Shown here: in pieces, positions 33,979 to 42,653 of the stretch
Numbering within the stretch: position 1 is the stretch's first letter
Layout: each line of letters opens with the position of its first letter
Assembly (NCBI RefSeq): GCF_000328685.1
Contig: NC_019976.1
Location: 186,001-250,000 of the forward strand
Direction of reading: 5' to 3'
DNA: 64,000 nucleotides
Source of the DNA: Natronococcus occultus SP4
GTDB taxonomy: Archaea > Halobacteriota > Halobacteria > Halobacteriales > Natrialbaceae
Translations under genes and position numbers: made by a program
The notes under the pieces: generated by a model
What the model was told of the DNA's origin: nothing
What the model saw: only the letters and a program-made list of their open reading frames with translations
Databases searched by the model: none

Positions 33979-35049
33979 ATGTCCGACAAAACAACGCAAC
34001 AAAGTTTGACGGTGGAAGCAACGACCAGGCGACGGTTCCTCGGAATCGCTGGTGCGGGAGCTGCCGTATCGATGGCCGGCTGTCTCCAGGACGACGATCC
34101 GGACGCGGGGGACGACGAGGACTGGGAGCCTTCGGAATCGATGCGATACATCGTGCCGTACGACGAAGGTGGCGGTACCGACGTCTACGCGCGCGGTATC
34201 ATCGAATCACTCACCGATGCGATGGACGAGGATATCCAGGTGGATAACGTTCCCGGCGGTGGTGGCCTGAACGGATTCGGAGAGCTGTACGGCTCCGAAC
34301 CGGACGGACACACGATCGCGGGAAGCGCGACACCACTGGAAGTGCCACCCCAGATGCTTGACGACCCCGGCTTCGATCAGCGCGATCTCGAGGGGATCGC
34401 AAACATCGGTCGCTCGACGTGGTGTCTCATCGTTAACGAGGAGTACGAAGGTGAGGTCGAGACGTTTGACGACGTTCGCGAGATGCACAACTCCGGGGAG
34501 TGGGACTCGATCGGCATCCAGGAGCCCGGGAGCCCCCAGGACATCATGACCCTGCTCGCGAAGCACGGTGAGGGGTACGCCGAAGAGTACGACTGGCAGT
34601 GGGAAGAACGGGTCCAGTACACCGGAACCGGTCCAATCGCCGAGGCGGTGACCGCTGGCGAGGTTCCCTGCGGAATCGGAACCGACGCTGGGACGGAACC
34701 GGACGTCTCCGCGGGCGGCGTCTACCCGGTCTGTACGTTCTGGAGCGAAGGAACCGAAGTGTATCCCGATATCCCGTCCGTCACGGACGAAGGATACCCG
34801 GAGATGGACTTCATCGCCGGTGTCACCCGGGGGCTGTACGCGCCTCCAGACACGCCCGACGGCGTCATCCAGGAGCTGACCGAGCGCGTCGAAGAAGCAA
34901 CTCAGGACGAACGCTACGAGGAGTGGTCCGAAGAAACCGGGAACCCGATCTTCTATGAGGGCCCAGAGGACGCGAACGCGGCGATCGACGACGCGTTCGA
35001 GGAGATGGAGGAGCTGGAGATCGTCGATCTGATCGAAGAGCACTCGTAA
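33979..35049 (+). CDS. tctC: tripartite tricarboxylate transporter substrate-binding lipoprotein TctC
   Basis: 356 residues. Tat signal T-R-R-R-F-L-G-I-A-G-A-G-A-A and lipobox M-A-G-C (Cys36). The mature protein has the TctC/Bug fold: Y-I-V-P-Y-D-E-G-G-G-T-D-V-Y-A-R at strand 1 and helix 1, N-V-P-G-G-G-G-L-N-G with the Gly loop that holds the carboxylate, G-T-G-P-I-A-E-A-V-T-A-G-E-V, and G-V-T-R-G-L-Y-A-P-P-D-T-P. It captures a di- or tricarboxylate outside the membrane and hands it to TctA/TctB. First gene of a tctC-tctB-tctA operon (22 bases to tctB). Confidence 0.9.
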   Translation: MSDKTTQQSLTVEATTRRRFLGIAGAGAAVSMAGCLQDDDPDAGDDEDWEPSESMRYIVPYDEGGGTDVYARGIIESLTDAMDEDIQVDNVPGGGGLNGFGELYGSEPDGHTIAGSATPLEVPPQMLDDPGFDQRDLEGIANIGRSTWCLIVNEEYEGEVETFDDVREMHNSGEWDSIGIQEPGSPQDIMTLLAKHGEGYAEEYDWQWEERVQYTGTGPIAEAVTAGEVPCGIGTDAGTEPDVSAGGVYPVCTFWSEGTEVYPDIPSVTDEGYPEMDFIAGVTRGLYAPPDTPDGVIQELTERVEEATQDERYEEWSEETGNPIFYEGPEDANAAIDDAFEEMEELEIVDLIEEHS

Positions 35050-35071
35050 CCCTCTGCCGTTCAGTATTATT

Positions 35072-35713
35072 ATGAGTACCACAGAATCAACTGAGAGGAA
35101 AGTAACGCCGGAGCAGATCATGCTCGTTACGTTCCTCGTCGTGAGCGCGGTGTTTATCATCGAGCCGGTGATCGAAAACTATCCGGACGACGCCCGTGTG
35201 TTTCCACAGTTGACCGCGTCGGCCGTCTTTATCGGCTCGCTGTTGCTGTTACTGCAAAACTACCTTCCGGACCCGATCCAGACGTTCGTCGCCGAGAGCG
35301 TCAGTATCACGAGTTCCGACGAGTCGGAAGTGATCGACAAGCCCGACCAAGAGGAACGAATTGAGGAGGACGAACCGGAAGAGACGGAGGACAAGAAGGA
35401 TACGCTCGGTGCGAAGTACGGGTACGAGATAAACGAGACAGTGTTTATGGTCTCGACGGCACTACTGTACTTCATCGCGGGGTGGGCAGCCGGCTTCCTC
35501 TTCATTACGCCGCTGTACATCCTCGGGTACACCCTCTGGTTTCGGGTCAATCCGGTCATCAGCTTCGGACTGGCCGTGGCAGGGACCGTAATTATCTACC
35601 TGTTCATGACGTACCTCGTACTACCGTTCGACCAGGGACATCTCTTCGACTTTAGCCCGCTACTCCCGATGCTGTTCGACGGCACACCGACGCTGTTGGG
35701 AGGGGGTTCGTAG
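35072..35713 (+). CDS. tctB: TctB small membrane subunit
   Basis: 213 residues with four hydrophobic helices (about 15-33, 47-63, 130-150, 160-205) and an acidic cytoplasmic loop at about 90-115 (E-E-D-E-P-E-E-T-E-D-K-K). The length, position and helix layout fit TctB, the small integral subunit of tripartite tricarboxylate transporters. Sequence conservation in TctB is low, so the assignment rests largely on the operon. Its stop codon is immediately followed by the tctA start. Confidence 0.85.
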   Translation: MSTTESTERKVTPEQIMLVTFLVVSAVFIIEPVIENYPDDARVFPQLTASAVFIGSLLLLLQNYLPDPIQTFVAESVSITSSDESEVIDKPDQEERIEEDEPEETEDKKDTLGAKYGYEINETVFMVSTALLYFIAGWAAGFLFITPLYILGYTLWFRVNPVISFGLAVAGTVIIYLFMTYLVLPFDQGHLFDFSPLLPMLFDGTPTLLGGGS

Positions 35714-37207
35714 ATGGCGGTCGATGCCTTCCTCGATGGGTTATCGATCGCGTTGACAGCCGAGATGCTCATCTGGCTGACTCTTGGGTTGCTTCTCGGG
35801 ATCGTTCTCGGTGCCCTCCCAGGTATCGGCTCGCCGGTTGGGATGGCGATCGTGTTGCCGCTGACGCTGCCGCTCGATGCGACGGCAGCGATCATCCTGC
35901 TGGTCGCGATCTACAGCGGCGCGATGTTCGGCGGTTCGATCGCCGCGATCCTGATCAATGCGCCAGGGACCGAATCGGCCGCGGCGACGACGCTCGACGG
36001 GTACCCGATGTCACAGAACGGCCTGGCGAAAAACGCCCTCGCTATCGCGACGACCGCCTCGGCACTGAACGGCTTTCTCGCCGCGCTCGCGCTGATCCTC
36101 CTCTCACCGATACTGATCGAGGTCGTGCTGGCGTTCGGTTCGCCGGAGTACTTCCTGCTGGCGATCCTCGGGATCTCCCTGATCACCATCGTGACTCAGG
36201 GGTCGATCGTCAAAGGATTGGTCGCCGGCGCACTCGGATTCATGATCTCGACGATCGGGACCGCGATCCTCAGCCCGCGCCCGCGATACACGTTCGGGCA
36301 GTTCGGCCTCTACGAGGGGATCGATTTCGTCGCGGCGCTGATCGGGATGTTCGCGTTCGCCGAAATGATGAAACTCGCCGCACGCAAGCAGATCTCCGAG
36401 GGCAACGTTGAACTCTCCGGCAGCGTCCGCGATGGGATCATGACGGTCTTCAAGTATCCGGTCACGACGCTCAAATCCGGACTGATCGGAATGGGGATCG
36501 GAATGGTCCCCGGCTCCGGAGCGACCACCTCGACGTTCGTCGCCTACGCTGAAGAGGCACGCTCCTCGACCAAGGACGGTAACTTCGGGGAGGGCGATCC
36601 CCGCGGCGTCATCGCGCCGGAGGCCGCGAACAATCCGACCGTCAGCGGCTCGCTCATTCCGACGCTGTCGTTCGGGATTCCGGGCAGCGGATCGACCGCA
36701 GTTCTGCTCGGCGGGATCCTCATGCACGGGCTGCAGCCAGGGCCCGTCCTCTTCGGCGAACAGCTACAGATCACGTACGCGCTGTTTATCTCGCTGTTCC
36801 TCGGTAACGTCCTCATCCTCGTCATCGGGCTAACGGTAATCCCCTACGCGAGCAAGATCACGGAACTCGATACGAACGTGATTATTCCGATGGTCGTCGT
36901 CCTCTCGTTCGCCGGCGCGTACACGCTCAACCAGAACTGGTGGGACGTCGGCGCGGTCATCGTGCTCGGGGTTCTGGGGTTCTACATGGTCCGGAACAAC
37001 TACTCGATCATCGCGTTCGTGCTCGGGATCGTCCTCGGGCCGATCGCCGAGGAGAACTTCTTCCGGTCGCTACAGATCTCGGGCGGCGACTACACGATCT
37101 TCATCGATCCAGTCAACCAGCCGCTGTCGTTCTTGCTATCGATCGCGATCCTGCTGATCCTGTTCGGTCCGTTCCTGAAAGGGCGAATCGAGCGGCTGGT
37201 CGGCTGA
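35714..37207 (+). CDS. tctA: TctA large membrane subunit
   Basis: 497 residues, about twelve membrane helices. Characteristic TctA blocks: L-G-A-L-P-G-I-G near the N-terminus, Y-S-G-A-M-F-G-G-S-I-A-A-I-L-I-N-A-P-G-T near 75, V-P-G-S-G-A-T-T-S-T-F-V-A-Y and G-V-I-A-P-E-A-A-N-N near 270-300, and P-T-L-S-F-G-I-P-G-S-G-S-T-A. It is the ion-coupled channel part of the transporter. With no gap after tctB it must be co-expressed. Substrate candidates consistent with the neighbourhood are tartrate, malate or citrate; not decided by sequence. Confidence 0.95.
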   Translation: MAVDAFLDGLSIALTAEMLIWLTLGLLLGIVLGALPGIGSPVGMAIVLPLTLPLDATAAIILLVAIYSGAMFGGSIAAILINAPGTESAAATTLDGYPMSQNGLAKNALAIATTASALNGFLAALALILLSPILIEVVLAFGSPEYFLLAILGISLITIVTQGSIVKGLVAGALGFMISTIGTAILSPRPRYTFGQFGLYEGIDFVAALIGMFAFAEMMKLAARKQISEGNVELSGSVRDGIMTVFKYPVTTLKSGLIGMGIGMVPGSGATTSTFVAYAEEARSSTKDGNFGEGDPRGVIAPEAANNPTVSGSLIPTLSFGIPGSGSTAVLLGGILMHGLQPGPVLFGEQLQITYALFISLFLGNVLILVIGLTVIPYASKITELDTNVIIPMVVVLSFAGAYTLNQNWWDVGAVIVLGVLGFYMVRNNYSIIAFVLGIVLGPIAEENFFRSLQISGGDYTIFIDPVNQPLSFLLSIAILLILFGPFLKGRIERLVG

Positions 37208-37245
37208 TCCCTCTTCGTTTCGGTCGAACTACCGTTGCCGAAACG

Positions 37246-37252
37246 CTTATTT
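37246..37252 (+). promoter_or_regulatory. TATA box of cupin gene
   Basis: CTTATTT, about 26 bases before the ATG at 37275; leaderless transcript expected. Confidence 0.5.
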
Positions 37253-37274
37253 GTCGTCGCGAGACCGGTAGCGT

Positions 37275-37691
37275 ATGAACGGCGGCTGGACCCACACCTC
37301 CCTCGAGGACGTCGCGACGAACCCGGACAAACCAGGCGACCGCTGGGAGACCTCGCCGGCCCTCGGCGTCGAGGCGTTCAACTTCAACGTGGCCGTCCTC
37401 GATCCGGATGAGCGCCTCTCGCAGAACCACTTTCACTACCACGAGAACCAGAAGGAGCTGTTCTACGTTGTTTCGGGTTCCTGTCGTGCAAGAACGGTCG
37501 ACGAGACTGTGACGCTCGAAACGGACGAACTCATCGCGTTCGATGAGGGAGAAGGAGGTGCACACGTGCTCTACAACCCATTCGAGAAGCCGTGCAAACT
37601 CGTCGCCGTCGGCTGGCCGCAGGACGGACGATACCCGGTCCACCAGCTCGAGCGGACCGAGACAGCGGTTGACGACCACGCAGACGAGTAA
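37275..37691 (+). CDS. single-domain cupin protein
   Basis: 138 residues. Cupin motif 1 is N-H-F-H-Y-H-E-N-Q-K-E-L-F-Y-V-V-S-G with the metal ligands H-x-H-x5-E, and motif 2 contains H-V-L-Y-N-P. One conserved double-stranded beta helix, so probably a small metal-binding isomerase, a sugar/acid-modifying enzyme or a sensor. It sits between the tct operon and a 2-hydroxyacid dehydrogenase gene with its own promoter. Role unknown. Confidence 0.8.
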   Translation: MNGGWTHTSLEDVATNPDKPGDRWETSPALGVEAFNFNVAVLDPDERLSQNHFHYHENQKELFYVVSGSCRARTVDETVTLETDELIAFDEGEGGAHVLYNPFEKPCKLVAVGWPQDGRYPVHQLERTETAVDDHADE

Positions 37692-37740
37692 CACGAGCAC
37701 CGTTCGAACGGCAGCGTCGAGATCGCGTTCGATCACCGCG

Positions 37741-37746
37741 TTTAAG
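37741..37746 (+). promoter_or_regulatory. TATA box of small membrane protein gene
   Basis: TTTAAG, centred 28 bases before the ATG at 37771, which supports that this very short frame is expressed. Confidence 0.5.
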
Positions 37747-37770
37747 CCTTGAGCTGCCGTATCGCGATCC

Positions 37771-37935
37771 ATGCCACGGCTGCAACGAGGACTCGTGCTG
37801 GGCGGGATCTTGCTCAACGTGTCGGCGTTCGTCTACGCCCTCTATATCCGGTCGCTGCTGTACGCGATCGTGTTTCTGATCGTTACCGCGTACCTCATCG
37901 TCGTCTACCAGGTCAACGACGGCTACAGGGAGTAG
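37771..37935 (+). CDS. 54-residue two-helix membrane protein
   Basis: ATG at 37771 to TAG at 37933. M-P-R-L-Q-R-G, then two hydrophobic helices (L-V-L-G-G-I-L-L-N-V-S-A-F-V-Y-A-L and L-L-Y-A-I-V-F-L-I-V-T-A-Y-L-I-V-V) separated by Y-I-R-S, with the tail Y-Q-V-N-D-G-Y-R-E. A TATA box at the right distance and the non-random hydrophobic composition make it a credible gene. No family recognised. It ends 286 bases before the FAD/Fe-S dehydrogenase gene. Confidence 0.65.
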   Translation: MPRLQRGLVLGGILLNVSAFVYALYIRSLLYAIVFLIVTAYLIVVYQVNDGYRE

Positions 37936-38221
37936 GAGCCGCAATCGGTGACGGGGACCGGGTGGCACGTGGCACAACAGTTATGTGGGACCGGTCGATT
38001 AATAGTATCACGCACAAGATATGCAAGCGATTAGCAAACGGTCGGCGACCGCTTTGCCCCCTACTACCGATCGGGTCGTGGCTCGACGACCGTCCTCGAT
38101 CGGAGCCGGACCTCGCCGGGCGACCGCTACCGGTAGGGCCGACCGGACGACGGCCCCGGCAGCTCTCTGAGCGGGTGGCAGTTTCGTTTGTAACCGGAGC
38201 GACCCTCGACGAACACCAATA

Positions 38222-41188
38222 ATGGCTACACACGACAGATCAACCGACGGAGATCCGGCGACGGATCGTCGCGCAACGTACGATTATCGGAACGACACCA
38301 CGGAACGGACGGATCTCGTTGACGCGCTCGAGCAACGAGTCGACGGCGACGTCCGCTTCGACGAGTACTCCCGCGAGCTGTACGCGACCGACGCCAGCGC
38401 CTACGAGATGTTACCGATCGGCGTCGTCTACCCGACCGACACCGCGGACGTCGCGGCAGTGATGCGGTACTGCGCTGACCGCGAGATTCCGGTGTTGCCA
38501 CGCGGCGGCGGGACGAGCCTCGCCGGCCAGACAGTCAACGAGGCCGTCGTTCTCGATTTCACCCGCTACATGAACGCGGTGACGGCGACCGATCCCGACG
38601 CCCGCCGGGCCCGCGCCCAGGCGGGGATCACGATCGGCGAACTCAACAGGACTCTCGAACCACACGGGCTGAAGTTCGCGCCCGACCCGTCGACTGCCGA
38701 CCGCAGCGCCCTCGGCGGTGCGATCGGGAACAACACGACCGGGGCCCACTCCCTGAAGTACGGAAAAACCGACGCCTACGTCGAGGAAGTGGAGGTCGTC
38801 CTCGCGGACGGCTCCGTCGAGCGGTTCGGCGAGATCGCCGTCGAAGAATTGCGGGCCGAGGCCGACCCGGACGGAGAGTTACTCGAGCGGGTCTACGCCG
38901 AGATCATCCGAATCATCGACGAGGAGAGTGACGACGTCGAGGACGCCTATCCGACGCTGAAGCGAAACGTCTCGGGGTACAATCTGGACGTGCTGGTCGA
39001 GGAGGCCGAGACCGGGACGGTCAACCTCGCGAAGTTGCTGGTCGGCAGCGAGGGAACGCTGGGGATCGTCACGGAGGCGGAGGTGTCCCTCGAGACGATC
39101 CCGAACACGACGTCGGTCGCGGTGCTCTGTTACCGGAGTCTGCTTGACGCGATGGACGACGTCGGTTCGATCCTCGAGCACGATCCGGCCGCGGTCGAGG
39201 TGATGGACGACGTCCTGCTCGATCTGGCCCGAAACACCGAGGAGTTCGCCGATGTCGTCGACATCCTCCCCGACGAGACCGCGTCGTTTCTGCTGGTCGA
39301 GTTCTACGCCGACGACGACGAACGGAGCCGAGAGCTGGTCGAGGATCTGATCGACGACCGTGAGGGCGACATCGCCTTCGACGCGCTGACGGCGTACGAC
39401 GAGAAACAGCAGTCCCGGCTGTGGAAGATGCGAAAGGCCTCGACGCCGATCCTGCTTTCTCGAACCGGCAACGAGAAACACATCGCCTTCATCGAAGACA
39501 TCGCCGTCCCGCCGGAGAACCTCACGGAGTACATCGCGGACTTCCAGGCAGTCATGGAGGATCACGGCACGTTCGGCAGCTTCTACGCCCACGCCGGACC
39601 GGGCTGTATCCACATTCGGCCGCTGATCAACACGAAGACGGCGGAGGGTGTCGAGACTATGGAGTCGATCGCCGACGACGCGACCGACCTCGCGGTGAAG
39701 TACGGTGGCAGCGTCTCCGGCGAACACGGCGACGGACGCGCGCGGACCCAGTGGAACCGGAAGCTGTACGGCGATCACATCTGGAACGTGTTCCGCGAGC
39801 TGAAGACCGCGTTCGACCCCGACTGGCTACTCAATCCTGGCTCGGTCTGTGGCGACCACGACATGACCGAGAACCTCCGATTCGGCCCCGACAGCGAGTT
39901 CGAGGCCGGGCTCGATCCCGTCCTCAACTGGGAGAACGAGAACGGGTTCCAGGGGATGGTCGAGCTCTGTCACGGCTGTGGCGGCTGTCGGACCAGCCAG
40001 GAAGGAACCGGAGGCGTGATGTGTCCGACTTACCGGGCCGCAGACGAGGAGATCACGAGCACCCGCGGCCGGGCGAACATGCTTCGCCAGGCGATGACCG
40101 GTGAACTCGAGCCAGACGAGGCGTTCTCCGACGAGTTCGTCACCGAGGTGATGGATCTCTGTATCGGCTGCAAGGGCTGTGCGAAGGACTGCCCGAGCGA
40201 GGTCGATATGGCCAAGCTCAAGGTCGAGGTCGAACACGAGTACCACCAGCGCAACGGCGCCTCGATCCGCGAGCGCATGTTCGCGAACATCGACACCCTC
40301 TCGAAGCTCGGCAGCGCTACCGCGCCGCTGTCGAACTACATGACGAAGCTGCCGGGCGCCCGGACGGTGATGGAGAAAACCGTCGGGATCGCCCGGGAGC
40401 GATCCTTACCGACGTTCCACCAGGAGACGTTCACCGACTGGTTCGAAAGCCGGGAGTCGACGGTAGATCCGGAGACGGCCGACCACAAGGTGTTGCTGTT
40501 CCCGGACGTCACAACGAACTACAACGACCCCGAGATCGGCAAAGCGGCGGTTCGGCTCCTCGAAGCTGCCGGCGTCTACGTCGCCCTCCCCTCCGGAACC
40601 ACCAGCAGCGGACGTCCTGCTTACTCGAAGGGATTTCTCGAGACGGCGCGCGAACAGGCCGAACAGAACGTCAACGCGCTGACCCCGAACGTTCGAAACG
40701 GCTGGGACGTCGTCGTCTGTGAGCCAAGCGACGCAGTCATGTTCCAGTCAGACTACCCCGATCTGGTCACCGGTCACGACGTGAGAGACGTCGCCGAGAG
40801 TTCCTACGGCGTCTGCGAGTATCTCGACATCCACCGGCTCGACGACCGCCTCGAGTTCGATCCCGTCGACGAACACCTGACCTACCACGGCCACTGTCAC
40901 CAGAAGGCGACGAAAAAGGACCACCACGCCGTCGGCGTTCTCCGGCGTGCGGGGTACGCCATCGATCCGCTCGATAGCAGTTGCTGCGGAATGGCCGGCT
41001 CCTTCGGCTACGAGGCCGAACACTACTCGATGAGTCGGGCGATCGGTTCGCAGCTATTCGATCAGATCGACGACAGTGACGGCGACGGCGTCGTCGCTCC
41101 CGGGGCCTCCTGTCGAACACAGATCGGCGACGAGTACGACGAGAAACCGCCACACCCGATCGCGAAACTCGAGGCGTCGCTCGCGTAG
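38222..41188 (+). CDS. FAD-linked 2-hydroxyacid dehydrogenase/Fe-S fusion (GlcD-GlcF type) 1
   Basis: 988 residues. Residues about 45-240: FAD-binding (PCMH/VAO) domain with P-R-G-G-G-T-S-L-A-G-Q, G-N-N-T-T-G-A-H; about 250-540: FAD-oxidase C domain ending in G-E-H-G-D-G-R; about 580-660: two [4Fe-4S] ferredoxin motifs, C-H-G-C-G-G-C...M-C-P (first Cys at 583) and C-I-G-C-K-G-C-A-K-D-C-P; C-terminal ~250 residues: CCG domains with H-C-H-Q-K-A-T and S-S-C-C-G-M-A-G-S-F-G. Such fusions oxidise glycolate, D-lactate or other D-2-hydroxyacids and pass electrons to the quinone pool at the membrane. A close paralogue is at 51639. Next to it, convergent, is IclR(2). Confidence 0.93.
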   Translation: MATHDRSTDGDPATDRRATYDYRNDTTERTDLVDALEQRVDGDVRFDEYSRELYATDASAYEMLPIGVVYPTDTADVAAVMRYCADREIPVLPRGGGTSLAGQTVNEAVVLDFTRYMNAVTATDPDARRARAQAGITIGELNRTLEPHGLKFAPDPSTADRSALGGAIGNNTTGAHSLKYGKTDAYVEEVEVVLADGSVERFGEIAVEELRAEADPDGELLERVYAEIIRIIDEESDDVEDAYPTLKRNVSGYNLDVLVEEAETGTVNLAKLLVGSEGTLGIVTEAEVSLETIPNTTSVAVLCYRSLLDAMDDVGSILEHDPAAVEVMDDVLLDLARNTEEFADVVDILPDETASFLLVEFYADDDERSRELVEDLIDDREGDIAFDALTAYDEKQQSRLWKMRKASTPILLSRTGNEKHIAFIEDIAVPPENLTEYIADFQAVMEDHGTFGSFYAHAGPGCIHIRPLINTKTAEGVETMESIADDATDLAVKYGGSVSGEHGDGRARTQWNRKLYGDHIWNVFRELKTAFDPDWLLNPGSVCGDHDMTENLRFGPDSEFEAGLDPVLNWENENGFQGMVELCHGCGGCRTSQEGTGGVMCPTYRAADEEITSTRGRANMLRQAMTGELEPDEAFSDEFVTEVMDLCIGCKGCAKDCPSEVDMAKLKVEVEHEYHQRNGASIRERMFANIDTLSKLGSATAPLSNYMTKLPGARTVMEKTVGIARERSLPTFHQETFTDWFESRESTVDPETADHKVLLFPDVTTNYNDPEIGKAAVRLLEAAGVYVALPSGTTSSGRPAYSKGFLETAREQAEQNVNALTPNVRNGWDVVVCEPSDAVMFQSDYPDLVTGHDVRDVAESSYGVCEYLDIHRLDDRLEFDPVDEHLTYHGHCHQKATKKDHHAVGVLRRAGYAIDPLDSSCCGMAGSFGYEAEHYSMSRAIGSQLFDQIDDSDGDGVVAPGASCRTQIGDEYDEKPPHPIAKLEASLA

Positions 41189-41194
41189 ACGACC

Positions 41195-41956
41195 CTACAC
41201 TTTGTACTTGTTCAGTTCGATGACGTTGGCGGTTCGACAAAGCTGGTCGACGAAGTCGTTTTCCTCCCAGTCGTCGTCGATCCGGGCCGTCGGCGCCGAG
41301 ATGCTGATCGCGCCGATAACCTCGGACTCGAACCGGATCGGGGCAGCGATACAGCGCAGCCCCTCGAGCCGTTCCTCGTCGTCGACAGCGAACCCGCGCT
41401 CCCGGGTACGTTCGAGTTCTTCGTCGAGTTCGTCACGGGACGTGATCGTCTTCGGCGTTACGGGCGGCAGGCCGTGGCGGTCGACGATTTCGTCGACGCG
41501 CTCCTCGGGGAGATGCGAGAGGATCGCCTTGCCGAACGCCGAGCTGTGCATGGGGTGGCGACAGCCGACATATGTGTCGAGATCGACGGCCCGCTCGCCC
41601 TTCGACCGACAGAGATAGACTCCTTCCCCGTTCTCTTCCACGACGAAATGAACCAGTTCGCCGGACTCCTCGGCCAGAGCCTCGACCTGCGGTTCGGCGA
41701 CCTTGTAGACGTCCATCTCACTGCGGAGCTGACCGCCGATATCAAGAAAGCGCAGACTCAGCTCGTAGGTGTTCCCGTTTTTGACGACGAACCCGTGTTC
41801 CTCGAGCGTGCTGAGATGGTTGTGGATCGCGCTTTTACCCATGCTTAGCTCGTCGGCCAGCGTCGTGATTCGCGCACCCCCACGGCGGTTTAGCTCCTCG
41901 ATGAGCATCAGCGACTTTTCGGTCGTCCGGACGGGGTGTTTGGCTCGGTTTTCCAT
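41195..41956 (-). CDS. IclR family transcriptional regulator (2)
   Basis: 253 residues; ATG at 41956 lies 27 bases after the TATA-like CTTTATTG (minus strand, 41979-41986), so probably leaderless. HTH with I-T-T-L-A-D-E-L-S-M-G-K-S-A-I-H-N-H-L-S; effector domain with V-H-F-V-V-E-E-N-G-E-G-V-Y-L, P-M-H-S-S-A-F-G-K-A-I-L and G-L-R-C-I-A-A-P-I. A copy of the GTTCT-N7-AGAAC motif (41990-42006) abuts the TATA box on its upstream side, so autoregulation is likely. In bacteria IclR itself controls the glyoxylate shunt; malate synthase is the next gene upstream here. Expected targets: malate synthase and perhaps the 2-hydroxyacid dehydrogenase. Confidence 0.93.
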   Translation of the reverse strand: MENRAKHPVRTTEKSLMLIEELNRRGGARITTLADELSMGKSAIHNHLSTLEEHGFVVKNGNTYELSLRFLDIGGQLRSEMDVYKVAEPQVEALAEESGELVHFVVEENGEGVYLCRSKGERAVDLDTYVGCRHPMHSSAFGKAILSHLPEERVDEIVDRHGLPPVTPKTITSRDELDEELERTRERGFAVDDEERLEGLRCIAAPIRFESEVIGAISISAPTARIDDDWEENDFVDQLCRTANVIELNKYKV

Positions 41957-41978
41957 ACGCGAAACGAGTATCCCAGTC

Positions 41979-41986
41979 CAATAAAG
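41979..41986 (-). promoter_or_regulatory. TATA box of IclR(2)
   Basis: CTTTATTG read on the minus strand, about 27 bases from the ATG at 41956. Confidence 0.6.
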
Positions 41987-41989
41987 GTT

Positions 41990-42006
41990 GGTCTCTTATA
42001 GAGAAC
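41990..42006. promoter_or_regulatory. 17-bp motif copy A, GGTCT-cttatag-AGAAC
   Basis: One of five related sites. One mismatch to GTTCT-N7-AGAAC. It touches the upstream side of the IclR(2) TATA box, over the BRE position. Confidence 0.6.
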
Positions 42007-42167
42007 GTCGGTTTTCGGTCGTTCGCTGGCCTCCAAGTGTTGTTCTCGTTATCGGTCGATTACCAGTAGTGTCTTACACGTATCGAAGAGAGGCTCTCCC
42101 GGGTAGTGTGGCGGATCTGACGGGCTATCAGGAACTGGCTGATCAGGGAGGACGGATCGGACTAAAA

Positions 42168-42184
42168 ATTCCGAGATAGAGAAC
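42168..42184. promoter_or_regulatory. 17-bp motif copy B, ATTCC-gagatag-AGAAC
   Basis: Second site upstream of IclR(2), 212 bases before its start codon. The spacer GAGATAG and the right half AGAAC equal those of copy E; the left half is degenerate. Confidence 0.45.
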
Positions 42185-42653
42185 AGTTGGTCGCCGTCCG
42201 GTACCGAACCGGGCTCGACGAGCGACCGTGCGCCGTCCCTGCGCCCGCAGCCGCGCTATCCGGGCACGGAAGCGGGCGCGACCGACGTTCCGAGGCGGCG
42301 GTGTGAGGCGTGTACCACCACTGGCCATCGACGGCAACCGAGTCGGGCGCACTCACCGTCGCGCGCCCGACTCGAGAGCCGAAGAGCGCACCGGACGTTC
42401 GGCTTGGTTCGAGGCGACGATGCGAGTATCGCGAGATCGGCGAGAGACGGCGGCCGACGGATACGGTTGTCGAAAGAAACTCACAGTCGGGTCGACGACG
42501 CGAATCTCGAAGCGACGAGTGGCGACGCGGACGGATCGGCGTCCCGAACCCCGGCACAACGCAGACGTCACAGGAGCGCCGGGAACAGGTTACGGCGAAC
42601 CGTAGTACGGCGGAACGACGCCCGGCAAAAGAATCGATGCGGCAGGGAAGCGA

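Larger units (their letters stand above)
41957..42653. other. gene-free region between IclR(2) and malate synthase
   Basis: 697 bases. The first ~230 bases are AT-richer and carry the IclR promoter and motif copies A (41990-42006) and B (42168-42184). The remainder (42190-42640) is GC-rich, but every frame gives Arg/Ser-rich nonsense; I see no gene, RNA fold or repeat that I can defend. Confidence 0.55.

Noticed and set aside
42190-42640. Several 60-130 codon frames between IclR(2) and malate synthase
   Set aside because: All are Arg/Ser-rich on both strands, overlap each other, lack a promoter at the right distance and match no family I know.
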